Below the pieces are notes generated by a model. The model made no database searches and was not told the DNA's origin. It saw only the letters and a list, made by a program, of their open reading frames with translations. Positions 47,497-55,460 of a stretch of DNA of 64,000 nucleotides are shown piece after piece. Position numbers and translations under genes: made by a program. Where the stretch lies: positions 1-64,000 of the forward strand of contig NZ_PVTI01000023.1 in the NCBI RefSeq assembly GCF_003002895.1, read 5' to 3'. The stretch's first letter is position 1, and every line of letters starts with the position of its first letter. This stretch comes from Knoellia remsis. Lineage in GTDB: Bacteria > Actinomycetota > Actinomycetes > Actinomycetales > Dermatophilaceae.

Positions 47497-48132
47497 CGTC
47501 AGGTCCGCCGGGGTCAGGCCCCGCAGGCTGGGCAGCTGCACGGCCCCGCGCGTCACCGGCACAGGCACAACGTGTGGCACCGCGATCGTCGGGACGCCTG
47601 CGGCGACGGCGGACCGCACGCCGGTCGGTGAGTCCTCGATGGCGACGCAGTTGCGCGGCTCGACGCCGAGCAGGCGGGCTGCTGCGTGGTAGGGCTCGGG
47701 GTGCGGCTTGCCGTGCTCGACCTCGTCCCCGGTGACGACCGCGGCGAACGTCCCCTCCGGCAGGGCCGCGACGACGGCGACTGCGAGCGACCTCCACGAC
47801 ATCGTGACGAGGGCGTTCGGCACCCCCTGCTCGAGCAGCGCGGCGAGGAGTTCGCGGGCGCCGGGCCGCCACGGGACGTGCTCGCGCACCCGCTTCGTGA
47901 CACGGAGCAGGAGCTCGTCGATGATCCGTTCCGGCTCCCAGGTGATCGGCGAGTTGTCCCGGATGAACTGGGCGCTGACCATGAGGTCGTTGCCAACGAG
48001 CTGGTGGGCGTACTCGTCGCTCCACGTGCCGCCGTGCTCCTCGACGATGTCGTGCTCGGCCTCGATCCAGTACGGCTCGGTGTCGACGAGGGTCCCGTCC
48101 ATGTCCCAGAGAACGGCGGCAGGCAACGTCAT
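47425..48132 (-). CDS. HAD-family hydrolase (phosphatase/phosphoglucomutase type)
   Basis: 235 residues. Motif I WDMDGTLVDTEP, motif II VTMSW, motif III K in GKPHPEPY and motif IV IEDSPTGVRSAVAAG are all present, with a helical cap between I and II. It dephosphorylates a sugar phosphate or similar. ATG 48132 is set by TACCCT six bases upstream. The 3' end overlaps the nuclease gene tail to tail by 72 bases, and it diverges from the PAC2 gene. Confidence 0.92.
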   Translation of the reverse strand: MTLPAAVLWDMDGTLVDTEPYWIEAEHDIVEEHGGTWSDEYAHQLVGNDLMVSAQFIRDNSPITWEPERIIDELLLRVTKRVREHVPWRPGARELLAALLEQGVPNALVTMSWRSLAVAVVAALPEGTFAAVVTGDEVEHGKPHPEPYHAAARLLGVEPRNCVAIEDSPTGVRSAVAAGVPTIAVPHVVPVPVTRGAVQLPSLRGLTPADLTSVVADLRVTGDLRVEDEASRTLG

Positions 48133-48144
48133 ACGAGGAGGGTA
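48133..48144 (-). promoter_or_regulatory. Leaderless promoter -10 of the HAD gene
   Basis: TACCCT, six-base gap, ATG 48132. Only four bases separate it from the divergent PAC2 hexamer. Confidence 0.6.
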
Positions 48145-48148
48145 CGCA

Positions 48149-48154
48149 TAGGCT
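48149..48154 (+). promoter_or_regulatory. -10 (TAGGCT) of the PAC2 gene
   Basis: About 43 bases before GTG 48197, which has an AGGAGG ribosome site. So the two divergent units differ: one leaderless, one leadered. Confidence 0.45.
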
Positions 48155-48196
48155 CGGAGCAGGCACTCACGAGGACGACCCGACGAGGAGGACGCG

Positions 48197-49042
48197 GTGA
48201 TCGAGATCGACGACCTGCCCGAGCTGGACAACGCCGTGATGATCGCGGCCTTCGAGGGCTGGAACGACGCCGGTGAGGCGGCGAGCGGTGTCATCGAGCA
48301 CCTCGCCGAGGCGTGGGGCGCCGAGCCCGTCGCCGCCCTCGACCCGGAGGACTACTACGACTTCCAGGTCAACCGGCCACGGGTCGTCTCCGACGGCGGA
48401 CAGCGCCGCATCTCGTGGCGCACGACTCGGGTGCTCGTCGCGACGGACACGCCCATCGGCCGCGACATCGTGCTCGTGCAGGGTGTGGAACCGTCGTTCC
48501 GCTGGCGCTCGTTCGCGATCGAGCTGATGGAGCTCGCCCAGCAGGCCGACGTCACGACGGTCATCACGCTCGGGGCGCTACTCGCCGACGTCGCACACAC
48601 CCGCCCGATCCAGGTGAGCGTCACCTCCGACAGCGAGGACACCCGTCACCGCCTCGACATCGAGTCGAGCACGTATGAAGGGCCCACCGGGATCGTGGGC
48701 GTCCTCGCCGACGCGGCCGTGCAGGTCGGCCTGTCGTCGGTCTCGGTGTGGGCGGCGGTCCCCCACTACGCGCACCACACGCCCTCACCCAAGGCGACCC
48801 GCGCGATCCTCACCAGGCTCGAGGAGCTGCTCGACGGTCCGATCGAGCACAGCTCCCTCGACGACGACGCCCGCGCGTGGGAGCGCGGCCTCGACGCGCT
48901 GGCCTCCGAGGATGCGGAGGTGGCGGAGTACGTCGAGTCGCTCGAGGAGGCGCAGGACACGGCCGAGCTCCCGGAGGCGTCGGGCGACGCCATCGCCAAG
49001 GAGTTCGAGCGCTACCTGCGCCGCCGCGGCACGACCGACTGA
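48197..49042 (+). CDS. PAC2 family protein
   Basis: 281 residues. MIEIDDLPELDNAVMIAAFEGWNDAGEAASGVIEHL and YYDFQVNRPRV are signatures of the actinobacterial PAC2 family, related to eukaryotic proteasome assembly chaperones. TLGALLADVAHTRP and GPTGIVGVLADAA are also conserved. Its link with the Pup-proteasome is unproven. GTG 48197 has AGGAGG five bases upstream. Convergent with mshC across a tandem array. Confidence 0.9.
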   Translation: MIEIDDLPELDNAVMIAAFEGWNDAGEAASGVIEHLAEAWGAEPVAALDPEDYYDFQVNRPRVVSDGGQRRISWRTTRVLVATDTPIGRDIVLVQGVEPSFRWRSFAIELMELAQQADVTTVITLGALLADVAHTRPIQVSVTSDSEDTRHRLDIESSTYEGPTGIVGVLADAAVQVGLSSVSVWAAVPHYAHHTPSPKATRAILTRLEELLDGPIEHSSLDDDARAWERGLDALASEDAEVAEYVESLEEAQDTAELPEASGDAIAKEFERYLRRRGTTD

Positions 49043-49090
49043 TCGACGCGTCACCGCGCTCGCACGGCGTACCCAGCCGTCTGTCCCCAA

Positions 49091-49316
49091 CCGTCCACTT
49101 GGGTGAGATCGGGACGGGAGCGGCGCCACACGGCATACCCGAGCGGCTGTGCCCAACCGTCCAATTGGGTGAGTTCGGGACGGGAGCGGCGCCACACGGC
49201 ATACCCGAGCGCCTGTCCCCCAACCGTCCAATTGGGTGAGTTCGGGACGCGAGCCGTGCCACACGGCATAGCCGACCCCTGTCCCCAACCGTCCAATTGG
49301 GTGAGTTCGGGACGGG
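49091..49316. repeat. Tandem array of about 66-bp units with CCAATTGGGTGAGTTCGGGAC
   Basis: Units start at 49091, 49157, 49224 and 49289 (periods 66, 67, 65). Each starts CCGTCCA(A/C)TTGGGTGAG, and the first three carry a CGGCATA copy. The first unit is the most diverged. CAATTGGGTGAGTT is shared with the palindrome inside lnt. The array fills the convergent gap between PAC2 and mshC. Confidence 0.9.
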
Positions 49317-49325
49317 AGCCCGAGG

Positions 49326-50603
49326 TCAGATGCGGAGGCCGAGGAGGGCGTCGAGGGCGCGTGCAAGGACACCCGGTGCGGCGGGGTCGAGGTCGCCCGA
49401 ACCGACCGCGCTCTCGTCCCTGTTCGCGGCGAGGGTCTGCTCGGCCCAGGCGTCGACCGCCCGCAGGGCAGCGGGTGCGTCGAGGTCGTCGGCCAGTGCC
49501 TCGCGGATCGCGGTCACGGTCGCATCGGCCGATGGCGCGGCGTTGACCGACAGGGCCTCACGCCACTGCTCGAGCCGGGCCTGCGCCTGCGCCAGCAGCT
49601 CCGGCGTATGGTCCCAGTCCTTGCGGTAGTGCTGCGCCAGCAGCTCAAGCCGGATCGCCATCGGGTCGACCCCGTCGCGGCGCAGCGCGGACACGAGGAC
49701 GAGGTTGCCGCGGGACTTGCTCATCTTGTGACCGTCGAGCCCGACCATCCCGGCGTGGGCCTGGAGGCGGGCGTAGTCGTCGACGCCGAGCGCCCGCGCG
49801 TGCGCCACGGTCATCTCGTGGTGCGGGAAGACGAGGTCCGAACCGCCGCCGTTGACATCGAGCGGCACCCCGGTCCGGTCGAGCGCGATCGCCGCGCACT
49901 CCACGTGCCATCCCGGCCGGCCCGCGGGCAGCCCGTCGAGCTCCCACGAGGGCTCGCCGTCCCGCGCCGCGCGCCACAGCAGCGGATCCAGCGCGTCGCG
50001 CTTGCCGACGCGGTCCGGGTCGCCGCCACGGTCGGCGTACACCTCGAGCATCTGCTCGCGCGTCCAGCCGGACACGTCGCCGAAACCGGGCACCTTCGCG
50101 ACGTCGAGGTAGAGGTCCGGGCCGTCCGCGTCGTCGTTCTCGAGCTCGTATGCCGCCCCGCTCGCCACCGTGCGCCGCACCAGCTCGCCGATCGTGCCCA
50201 TGGCCTCGACGACCCCGACGTAGTCACGCGGCGGGATGACCTGCAGTGCCGTCATGTCCTCCCGGAAGAGGTCGGCCTCGGCGACGGCGAGGTCCTGCCA
50301 GTCGACGCCGTCGCGGGCGGCACGCTCGAGCAGCGGGTCGTCGACGTCCGTGACGTTCTGCGTGTAGTGCACCTCGTGGCCGTTGTCGCGCAGGACCCGG
50401 TTCACGAGGTCGAAGGCGACATACGTGGCGGCATGACCGAGGTGCGTGGCGTCATACGGCGTGATCCCACAGACGTAGAGCCGCGCGACGTCACCGGTCG
50501 CCGGCACGACCTCGCGCTGCTCCCCCGTGCTCGTGTCGTGCAGCCGGAGCGCGGCCCCGTCTCCGGGGATGGCGGGCAGGAACGGAGGCGGCCACGAGAT
50601 CAC
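49326..50603 (-). CDS. mshC: L-cysteine:1D-myo-inositol 2-amino-2-deoxy-glucopyranoside ligase
   Basis: 425 residues, a class I CysRS-like fold. The zinc/HIGH region is [24 protein letters not shown] and the KMSKS loop is [15 protein letters not shown]. MshC joins cysteine to GlcN-Ins in mycothiol synthesis. CysS is excluded by the length and the MshC-type [21 protein letters not shown] context. GTG 50603 is set by TAGGCT six bases before it. Followed upstream by SCO1664 and DUF3090 genes, the usual actinobacterial order. Confidence 0.95.
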   Translation of the reverse strand: MISWPPPFLPAIPGDGAALRLHDTSTGEQREVVPATGDVARLYVCGITPYDATHLGHAATYVAFDLVNRVLRDNGHEVHYTQNVTDVDDPLLERAARDGVDWQDLAVAEADLFREDMTALQVIPPRDYVGVVEAMGTIGELVRRTVASGAAYELENDDADGPDLYLDVAKVPGFGDVSGWTREQMLEVYADRGGDPDRVGKRDALDPLLWRAARDGEPSWELDGLPAGRPGWHVECAAIALDRTGVPLDVNGGGSDLVFPHHEMTVAHARALGVDDYARLQAHAGMVGLDGHKMSKSRGNLVLVSALRRDGVDPMAIRLELLAQHYRKDWDHTPELLAQAQARLEQWREALSVNAAPSADATVTAIREALADDLDAPAALRAVDAWAEQTLAANRDESAVGSGDLDPAAPGVLARALDALLGLRI

Positions 50604-50615
50604 GCCCGAAGCCTA
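50604..50615 (-). promoter_or_regulatory. Leaderless promoter -10 of mshC
   Basis: TAGGCT, six-base gap, GTG 50603. Confidence 0.55.
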
Positions 50616-50625
50616 CGGCGCGACG

Positions 50626-51417
50626 TCACATCGCCGGCCACGGGATCGGCGGCCAACCGGGCACGGGCACCGGGTGCCGGCGGTCCTCGAGCAGCGTCCG
50701 GGCCCTCGTCGCGAGGGCTGATACCTCGGAGAGCGTCAACAGCTCGTCCAGCTCGTCGGCGAGGGTGCCGGTCTCGAGGGCGTCCCGGACGCGAGCCACG
50801 CGGGCGAGGTCGTCATCCTCGATCGGCTGCCCGGCCCAGCCCCACAGGACGGTCCGCAGCTTGGGCTCGACACCGAGGCTCACGCCGTGGTCGACGCCCC
50901 ACAGGTCGTCGCCGACGAGCAGGAGGTGGCCGCCCTTGCGGTCGGAGTTGTTGATGAGCGCGTCGAAGACCGCCGTCGTGCGCACCGCCGCGTCACTGGA
51001 GTGGGCGACGACGACCTCGGAGCCGTCGGGTGCCTCTCCGCGCAGGACCTCGCGCCAGCCCGCGGGCACCTCGTCGGGGTCGACGACGTCGACGACGTAC
51101 TCGGGTTCGCGCGCCGGGTCACCGACCCACATCTGCGTCGCGGCGGGGCCCCACGGTCCGTCGTGCAGGACCGTCGGGGGAACGACGTCGAAGCCGCCTG
51201 CCGCGGAGACGAGGTATGCCGCCCGCTCGCGTGCCGCGAGCGTGCCGTCCGGGTAGTCCCACAGCGGCCGTTCCAGAGCCACCGGTTTGTGGATCGCGAG
51301 CCGGGAACCGGTGTCTCCCGTGACGCGCACGAGCACGGCGCCGTTGGAGGAGTCGACGACCCGGCCGAGGAGCTCGACCTCGCCGCCGGCCAGGAGCCGC
51401 TCGACGTCGGTGCCCAC
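50626..51417 (-). CDS. SCO1664 family protein (PI3K/HipA-like fold)
   Basis: 263 residues. VDSSNGAVLVRVTGDTGSRLAIHKP (nucleotide loop), RTTAVFDALINNSDRKGGHLLL and LWGVDHGVSLGVEPKLRTVLWG recall an atypical kinase: Asn-x-Asp-Arg-K-x-G-H and D-H-G metal residues. Function not established. GTG 51417 starts two bases after the DUF3090 stop, so they form one unit. It ends 10 bases before the mshC promoter. Confidence 0.85.
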   Translation of the reverse strand: MGTDVERLLAGGEVELLGRVVDSSNGAVLVRVTGDTGSRLAIHKPVALERPLWDYPDGTLAARERAAYLVSAAGGFDVVPPTVLHDGPWGPAATQMWVGDPAREPEYVVDVVDPDEVPAGWREVLRGEAPDGSEVVVAHSSDAAVRTTAVFDALINNSDRKGGHLLLVGDDLWGVDHGVSLGVEPKLRTVLWGWAGQPIEDDDLARVARVRDALETGTLADELDELLTLSEVSALATRARTLLEDRRHPVPVPGWPPIPWPAM

Positions 51418-51419
51418 CG

Positions 51420-51929
51420 TCAGCGCTTGTAGCCGTTGGCGCGCGGGCAGATGTGGCCCTCGGGGTCGAGGGGCTGGCCGCAGAAGGGGCAGGGCGGGCG
51501 GCCCGCGGCGATGATCGCCTGGCAGCGGCGCGCGAAGGCGCGAGCGCTCGTCGGGTCGAGGACGACCCGCACGGTCTCGCCTCCCGCGTCCTCCTCGGGG
51601 TCGCGGTCGTGGCACTCGATGACGACGCTCGACCGGTCGGGGTCCCAGGCGAGGCTCACCGTGTCGACGCGGAACTCGTCCTCGATGGGCGTGTCCAGTG
51701 CCTCGTTGTCGGCGGCGTGCTCAGCGACGGCGTCCGAGCCTTCGATCCCGCCGACCGAGTCGAGTAGGTCGGCGATGCGGTCGGCGAGGATCCCCACCTG
51801 GACCTTCTCGATGGACACCGAGACGAGCCGGCCGCCGCCCCTGGCCTGGAGGAAGAAGGTGCGCCCACCGGGCGGGCCCACGGTGCCGGCCACGAACCGC
51901 TCGGGCGGGTCGAAGTCAGTGATCGCCAT
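51420..51929 (-). CDS. DUF3090 family protein
   Basis: 169 residues. MAITDFDPPERFVAGTVGPPGGRTFFLQARGGGRLVSVSIEKVQV is typical of DUF3090. The C-terminus CPFCGQPLDPEGHICPRANGYKR holds a CxxC...H-x-C zinc knuckle. Function unknown. It is always near SCO1664 and mshC in actinobacteria. The start follows TAGTCT by seven bases; that hexamer begins with the TAG stop of the ATPase gene upstream. Confidence 0.88.
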   Translation of the reverse strand: MAITDFDPPERFVAGTVGPPGGRTFFLQARGGGRLVSVSIEKVQVGILADRIADLLDSVGGIEGSDAVAEHAADNEALDTPIEDEFRVDTVSLAWDPDRSSVVIECHDRDPEEDAGGETVRVVLDPTSARAFARRCQAIIAAGRPPCPFCGQPLDPEGHICPRANGYKR

Positions 51930-51942
51930 GAATCCGAGACTA
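51930..51942 (-). promoter_or_regulatory. Leaderless -10 of DUF3090 formed by the upstream stop codon
   Basis: The TAG stop of nikO (51942-51940) plus TCT reads TAGTCT; seven-base gap; ATG 51929. Confidence 0.55.
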
Positions 51943-52716
51943 TCCCGGCTGGTCCGGGCGGTCTCGGGCACTGCGCAGCGCGGCCTCGACGGAGAAGCCC
52001 CACGGCAGCTCGAGCCGGTGCTCGTGCAGCAGGGCGGCGTCGGAGAGGAGTTCCGCCGTGGGCCGGTCGGCGGCGACGACGCCGCCGGAGAGGACGACGG
52101 AGCGTTCGCACAGCTCCAGGGCGAAAGGCAGGTCGTGAGTGACCATGAGCAGGGTGACGTCGAGGGCGGTGAGCAGCTCGGCGAGCTCGCGTCGGGCTGT
52201 CGGGTCAAGGTTGCTCGAGGGCTCGTCGAGGACGAGGATCTCCGGGTCCATCGCAAGAACCGTGGCGATCGCGACGCGGCGGCGCTGGCCGAAGGACAGG
52301 TGGTGCGGAGGGCGCTCGGCGAACTCACTCATCCCCACGGCGTCGAGGGCTGCCGCGACCCGCGTGTCGAGGGCGTCGCCGCGGATGCCGAGGTTCGCCG
52401 GGCCGAACGCGACGTCGTCGCGCACCGTCGGCATGAAGAGCTGGTCGTCGGGGTCCTGGAAGACGATGCCGACGCGGCGCCGGATCTCGAGGTGGTTCGC
52501 GGGCTCGACGGGAAGTCCGGAGACCGCGACCGACCCGGCACCGGCCTCGAGGATGCCGTTGAGGTGCAGGACGAGTGTCGTCTTGCCGGCCCCGTTCGGG
52601 CCGAGGAGGGCGACCCGCTCCCCGGCGTGCACGTGGAGGTCGACCCCGAAGAGCGCCTGGTGTCCGTCGGGGTAGGCGAAGGCGAGCCCGCGGACGTCGA
52701 GAACCGGCGTGCTCAT
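51940..52716 (-). CDS. nikO: ECF-type nickel/cobalt transporter ATPase
   Basis: 258 residues of one ABC ATPase. Walker A GPNGAGKTTLVLHLNG, Q-loop VFQDPDDQLFMPTV, signature LSFGQRRRVAIA, Walker B PEILVLDEPSSNLD. It energises the NikMNQ transporter. It is 73 bases after nikQ and is last in nikM-nikN-nikQ-nikO. Cobalt (CbiO) cannot be excluded; the Nur-like box upstream favours nickel. Confidence 0.9.
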   Translation of the reverse strand: MSTPVLDVRGLAFAYPDGHQALFGVDLHVHAGERVALLGPNGAGKTTLVLHLNGILEAGAGSVAVSGLPVEPANHLEIRRRVGIVFQDPDDQLFMPTVRDDVAFGPANLGIRGDALDTRVAAALDAVGMSEFAERPPHHLSFGQRRRVAIATVLAMDPEILVLDEPSSNLDPTARRELAELLTALDVTLLMVTHDLPFALELCERSVVLSGGVVAADRPTAELLSDAALLHEHRLELPWGFSVEAALRSARDRPDQPG

Positions 52717-52789
52717 CGGGGCCACCCGGTGTGGCGGGCCGCGGGCACGAGGTCCCCTTCGGCACCGCTGAAGACCGACCGCGCTTCGG

Positions 52790-53563
52790 TCACGAGCCCC
52801 ACCCGGACACGAGGACGGCGGCCCCGGCCGCCACGGCACACACTGCCGGCGTCAGCGCCAGCGTCCACTGGCCTGCTGTGGCGCGCAGCGGCTCGATGAC
52901 CGGCAGGCGCCCGCTGTACCCCCGGGACATCATCGCGAGATGGACCCGCTCCCCACGTTCGTAGCTGCGGACGAAGAGCGCGCCGGCACTGGAGGCGATG
53001 ACCGGCCACGACCGCACCGTGCGCGCCTCGAACGCGCGCGACTCACGGGCGACCTTCATGCGCTGCGACTGGGCGGTGACGACACCGAGGTATCGCACCA
53101 TGAACGCGAGGATCTGGACCAACCGGTCCGGGACGCGGAGGTGTTGCAACGCACGCACGAGGTCGCGGGTCGAGGTCGTGACGGCGAAGGCGATCGCCGT
53201 GAGGACGCTGACGGTTGCGGTCACGAGGAGCGTCAGGGCCGCCTCGAGGCCCGACGCCGAGACGGTGACCGGACCGAGTGCCCGGCGCGGTCCCGTCGCG
53301 ACGAAGGGCAGCACGATCGCGAAGACGACGAACGGCACCTCGACAACCATGCGGCGGACGACGTGGCGCCACGGCACCCGTGTCGCCGCGACGACCAGGA
53401 CAGCCAGCGCGAGCATGGCCAAGCGTGCCAGGTGCGCCGACGAGGGCAGGGCGACGACACCGAGGACGAAGGCGAGCAGCCCGACGAGCTTGGTGTGGGC
53501 CGGGAGCCGGTGCACGAGCGAGTCGCCCTCGACGTGCAGGTGCGGCCCCTGCTGTGAGCCCAC
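52790..53563 (-). CDS. nikQ: ECF-type nickel/cobalt transporter T component
   Basis: 257 residues. Five or six hydrophobic helices (LVGLLAFVLGVVALPSSAHLARLAMLALAVLVVAATRVPW). The coupling motif is RESRAFEART and, near the end, SYERGERVHLAMMSRGYSGRLP, the A-R-G pair typical of CbiQ/NikQ. GTG 53563 starts two bases after the nikN stop. Confidence 0.9.
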   Translation of the reverse strand: MGSQQGPHLHVEGDSLVHRLPAHTKLVGLLAFVLGVVALPSSAHLARLAMLALAVLVVAATRVPWRHVVRRMVVEVPFVVFAIVLPFVATGPRRALGPVTVSASGLEAALTLLVTATVSVLTAIAFAVTTSTRDLVRALQHLRVPDRLVQILAFMVRYLGVVTAQSQRMKVARESRAFEARTVRSWPVIASSAGALFVRSYERGERVHLAMMSRGYSGRLPVIEPLRATAGQWTLALTPAVCAVAAGAAVLVSGWGS

Positions 53564-53565
53564 CG

Positions 53566-53976
53566 TCAGCCGTCGTCGCGGGAGCCGCTGCGCTCGTCGG
53601 TGGTCACGGCATCGGCGGTCAGGGCATCGCGCGGGCCGCGCCGAGCCAGCAGGTGCATGAGCCCGAAGGCGACGCCCGCGACGACGAGCACGCCGACCAC
53701 TCCGGCGATGGCGCCGGACAGGCGCTCCTGGCCGATGCCGGCCACGAGGTAGTCGGCGAACGGCGAGCCCGCGGTGGCGTGCTCGCCCGCGGTGGTGTCG
53801 AAGCCGAGCTTCGCGGCGACGTACTCCAAACCGTCCGGATTGCTCGACGCCCAGATCGAGACGACCCCGGCGAGCACGAGGCACACGGCCAGGCCCGAGA
53901 GGACGAGGCCGCGCACGCTGAGACGGCGACCGGACGAGGCGGTGGCCGTGCCGGCCATGCGGGTCGTGCGGGTCAT
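53566..53976 (-). CDS. nikN: Nickel/cobalt transporter auxiliary protein with PDGLE domain
   Basis: 136 residues. Two membrane helices flank an outside loop with NPDGLEYVAAKLGF, the PDGLE signature of NikN/CbiN. It helps load metal onto NikM. ATG overlaps the nikM stop by four bases. Confidence 0.9.
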   Translation of the reverse strand: MTRTTRMAGTATASSGRRLSVRGLVLSGLAVCLVLAGVVSIWASSNPDGLEYVAAKLGFDTTAGEHATAGSPFADYLVAGIGQERLSGAIAGVVGVLVVAGVAFGLMHLLARRGPRDALTADAVTTDERSGSRDDG

Positions 53977-54662
53977 GCGTTCACCGCCCTGATCTCGAGG
54001 GGGCGCGCGCTCGCGAGGCCGCGGGCGCCGTGGACGAGGTCGGGTCGGGTCGCGAGGACGGTCCCGACGGCGAGGGTCGTGATCGCTGCCTCACCGAGGC
54101 CGATGAGGCTGTGCCAGCCGACCATGGCGGTGGCGAGCGCGTCGAGCGGGATGTCGGCACGCCCACCCACGGCATACAGGAGGGTGAAGGCGAGGGCGGT
54201 CGCGGGGACGGACACGAAGGCGGCGACCCCGGCGAGCGGTGCGACGAGCGCGGGACGGCTGGGCCCGGCGAGCCGGCGCAGCAGGACGAAGACGCCCCAG
54301 CCGACCCAGACACCGACGATCGCCATGAGCGTGATGTTCGTGCCGAGGGCCGTCACGCCGCCGTCGGCGAAGAGCAGCGACTGGACGGTGAGGACCACGG
54401 TCATGCAGAGGGTCGCGGTCCACGGCCCCACGAGGATGGCCGCGAGGGCGCCGCCGAGGAGGTGGCCCGACGTTCCGGCGCCGACGGGGAAGTTGAGCAG
54501 CTGCGCCGCGAAGATGAAGACGGCGACGAGGCCGGCCAGTGGTGCGGTGCGCTCGTCGAGCTCACGGGACGAGCGACGCAGCGCCACGGCGACTCCGGCC
54601 ACCGCGACGACAGCGGTGCCGACCGACGTCGGTGCGTCGAAGAACCCGTCGGGGACGTGCAT
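53973..54662 (-). CDS. nikM: Nickel/cobalt transporter substrate-binding membrane protein
   Basis: 229 residues. It starts MHVPDGFFDAPT: the N-terminal Met-His is the metal-binding end of CbiM/NikM. Seven hydrophobic helices follow; NFPVGAGTSGHLLGGALAAILVGPWTA holds the inner conserved His residues. First gene of nikMNQO. AGGAGG stands ten bases before the ATG. A Nur-like box overlaps the predicted start of transcription. Confidence 0.92.
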   Translation of the reverse strand: MHVPDGFFDAPTSVGTAVVAVAGVAVALRRSSRELDERTAPLAGLVAVFIFAAQLLNFPVGAGTSGHLLGGALAAILVGPWTATLCMTVVLTVQSLLFADGGVTALGTNITLMAIVGVWVGWGVFVLLRRLAGPSRPALVAPLAGVAAFVSVPATALAFTLLYAVGGRADIPLDALATAMVGWHSLIGLGEAAITTLAVGTVLATRPDLVHGARGLASARPLEIRAVNA

Positions 54663-54695
54663 GAGGTCGTGCCTCCTCGGAAGCCAAGATCCTTG

Positions 54696-54712
54696 TTGCC
54701 AATGATTTGCAA
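54696..54712. promoter_or_regulatory. Nur-like operator upstream of nikM
   Basis: Read toward nikM: TTGCAA-ATCAT-TGGCAA. It matches the nickel regulator Nur box (tTGCaa-N5-ttGCAA) at 11 of 12 positions. With -10 at 54723-54718, transcription starts at about 54711, inside the box, which suits repression. Confidence 0.65.
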
Positions 54713-54717
54713 CTAGG

Positions 54718-54723
54718 ACTCTA
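54718..54723 (-). promoter_or_regulatory. -10 of nikMNQO, overlapping the upstream stop codon
   Basis: The TAG stop (54723-54721) of the phosphatase gene plus AGT reads TAGAGT. A leader of about 49 bases with a ribosome site follows. Confidence 0.55.
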
Positions 54724-55440
54724 GCCCGTCCCGCCCCCGACCGTGGAGTCCGCGTCGGGCACATCGGCACGCTTCGCGGCGGCGCTCAGCGCGCGTAGCC
54801 GGTCGGCGAGCCCGTCCCCCGAGGAGTTCACCGCAAGGACGAGCCCACGGTCCCTCGCGCGGCGCACGACCGAGACCGAGGCCGGGTCGACGTGCACCCG
54901 CTGGAGTCCGGGCAGACCCGCCCCCATCGCGTCCGCAACGACGGCCTTGATCGGGTCGCCGTGGCTCACGACCACCCAGACCGCGTCGGCCCCGTGTTCG
55001 GCCTCGACCTCTGCGTCGAGGCGCGTCACGGCCGCAACCATCCGGTCGGACATCTCGCGAAGCGACTCCGCGGCATACGTCTCGCTGTCCGGGAAGCGCG
55101 CGGAGGCCGGATCGTCCTGGACGGTGCGCCACAGCGGCTCCCTGGTGAGCTCGGCGATGCGCCGCCCCGTCCACGCGCCGTAGTGACACTCCCCCAGGTC
55201 GTCGGCGACGTCGACGCCCACAGCACCCAGCGACGGCAGCAGCAGCTCGGCCGTCTCGCGGCAGCGCTGGAGCGGGCTCGAGACGACCCGAACGACCTCG
55301 AGGTCGGCGAGCCGGTCGGCCAGCCGCTCGACCTCGCCGCGGCCTCGGTCGGTCAGGCCGACACCGTCGCTCCAGCCCGCGAGCACGGCGTCGGCGTTCG
55401 CCGTGGAGTGCCCGTGACGGACGAGGAGGAGAACTGCCAC
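54721..55440 (-). CDS. Histidine phosphatase (phosphoglycerate-mutase-like, MSMEG_4193 type)
   Basis: 239 residues. The phosphate-binding motif is LLVRHGHSTANADAVLAG; the second Arg is in VVSSPLQRCRETAELLLP, the Glu in LGECHYGAWTGR, and the second His in WVVVSHGDPIKAVVADAMG. The specific substrate is unknown; mycobacterial members of this subgroup are annotated as probable phosphatases. GTG 55440 is set by TAGAGT seven bases upstream. Confidence 0.9.
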   Translation of the reverse strand: MAVLLLVRHGHSTANADAVLAGWSDGVGLTDRGRGEVERLADRLADLEVVRVVSSPLQRCRETAELLLPSLGAVGVDVADDLGECHYGAWTGRRIAELTREPLWRTVQDDPASARFPDSETYAAESLREMSDRMVAAVTRLDAEVEAEHGADAVWVVVSHGDPIKAVVADAMGAGLPGLQRVHVDPASVSVVRRARDRGLVLAVNSSGDGLADRLRALSAAAKRADVPDADSTVGGGTG

Positions 55441-55453
55441 GGCGCCAACTCTA
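55441..55453 (-). promoter_or_regulatory. Leaderless -10 of the phosphatase gene, overlapping a corA -10
   Basis: TAGAGT, seven-base gap, GTG 55440. The opposite strand reads AACTCT (55447-55452), eight bases before the corA ATG, so the two divergent -10 elements share the same bases. Confidence 0.5.
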
Positions 55454-55460
55454 GGCAACA

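Noticed and set aside
54663-54720. Cobalamin riboswitch before nikM
   Set aside because: The leader is about 49 bases, far too short, and carries a Nur-like box instead.
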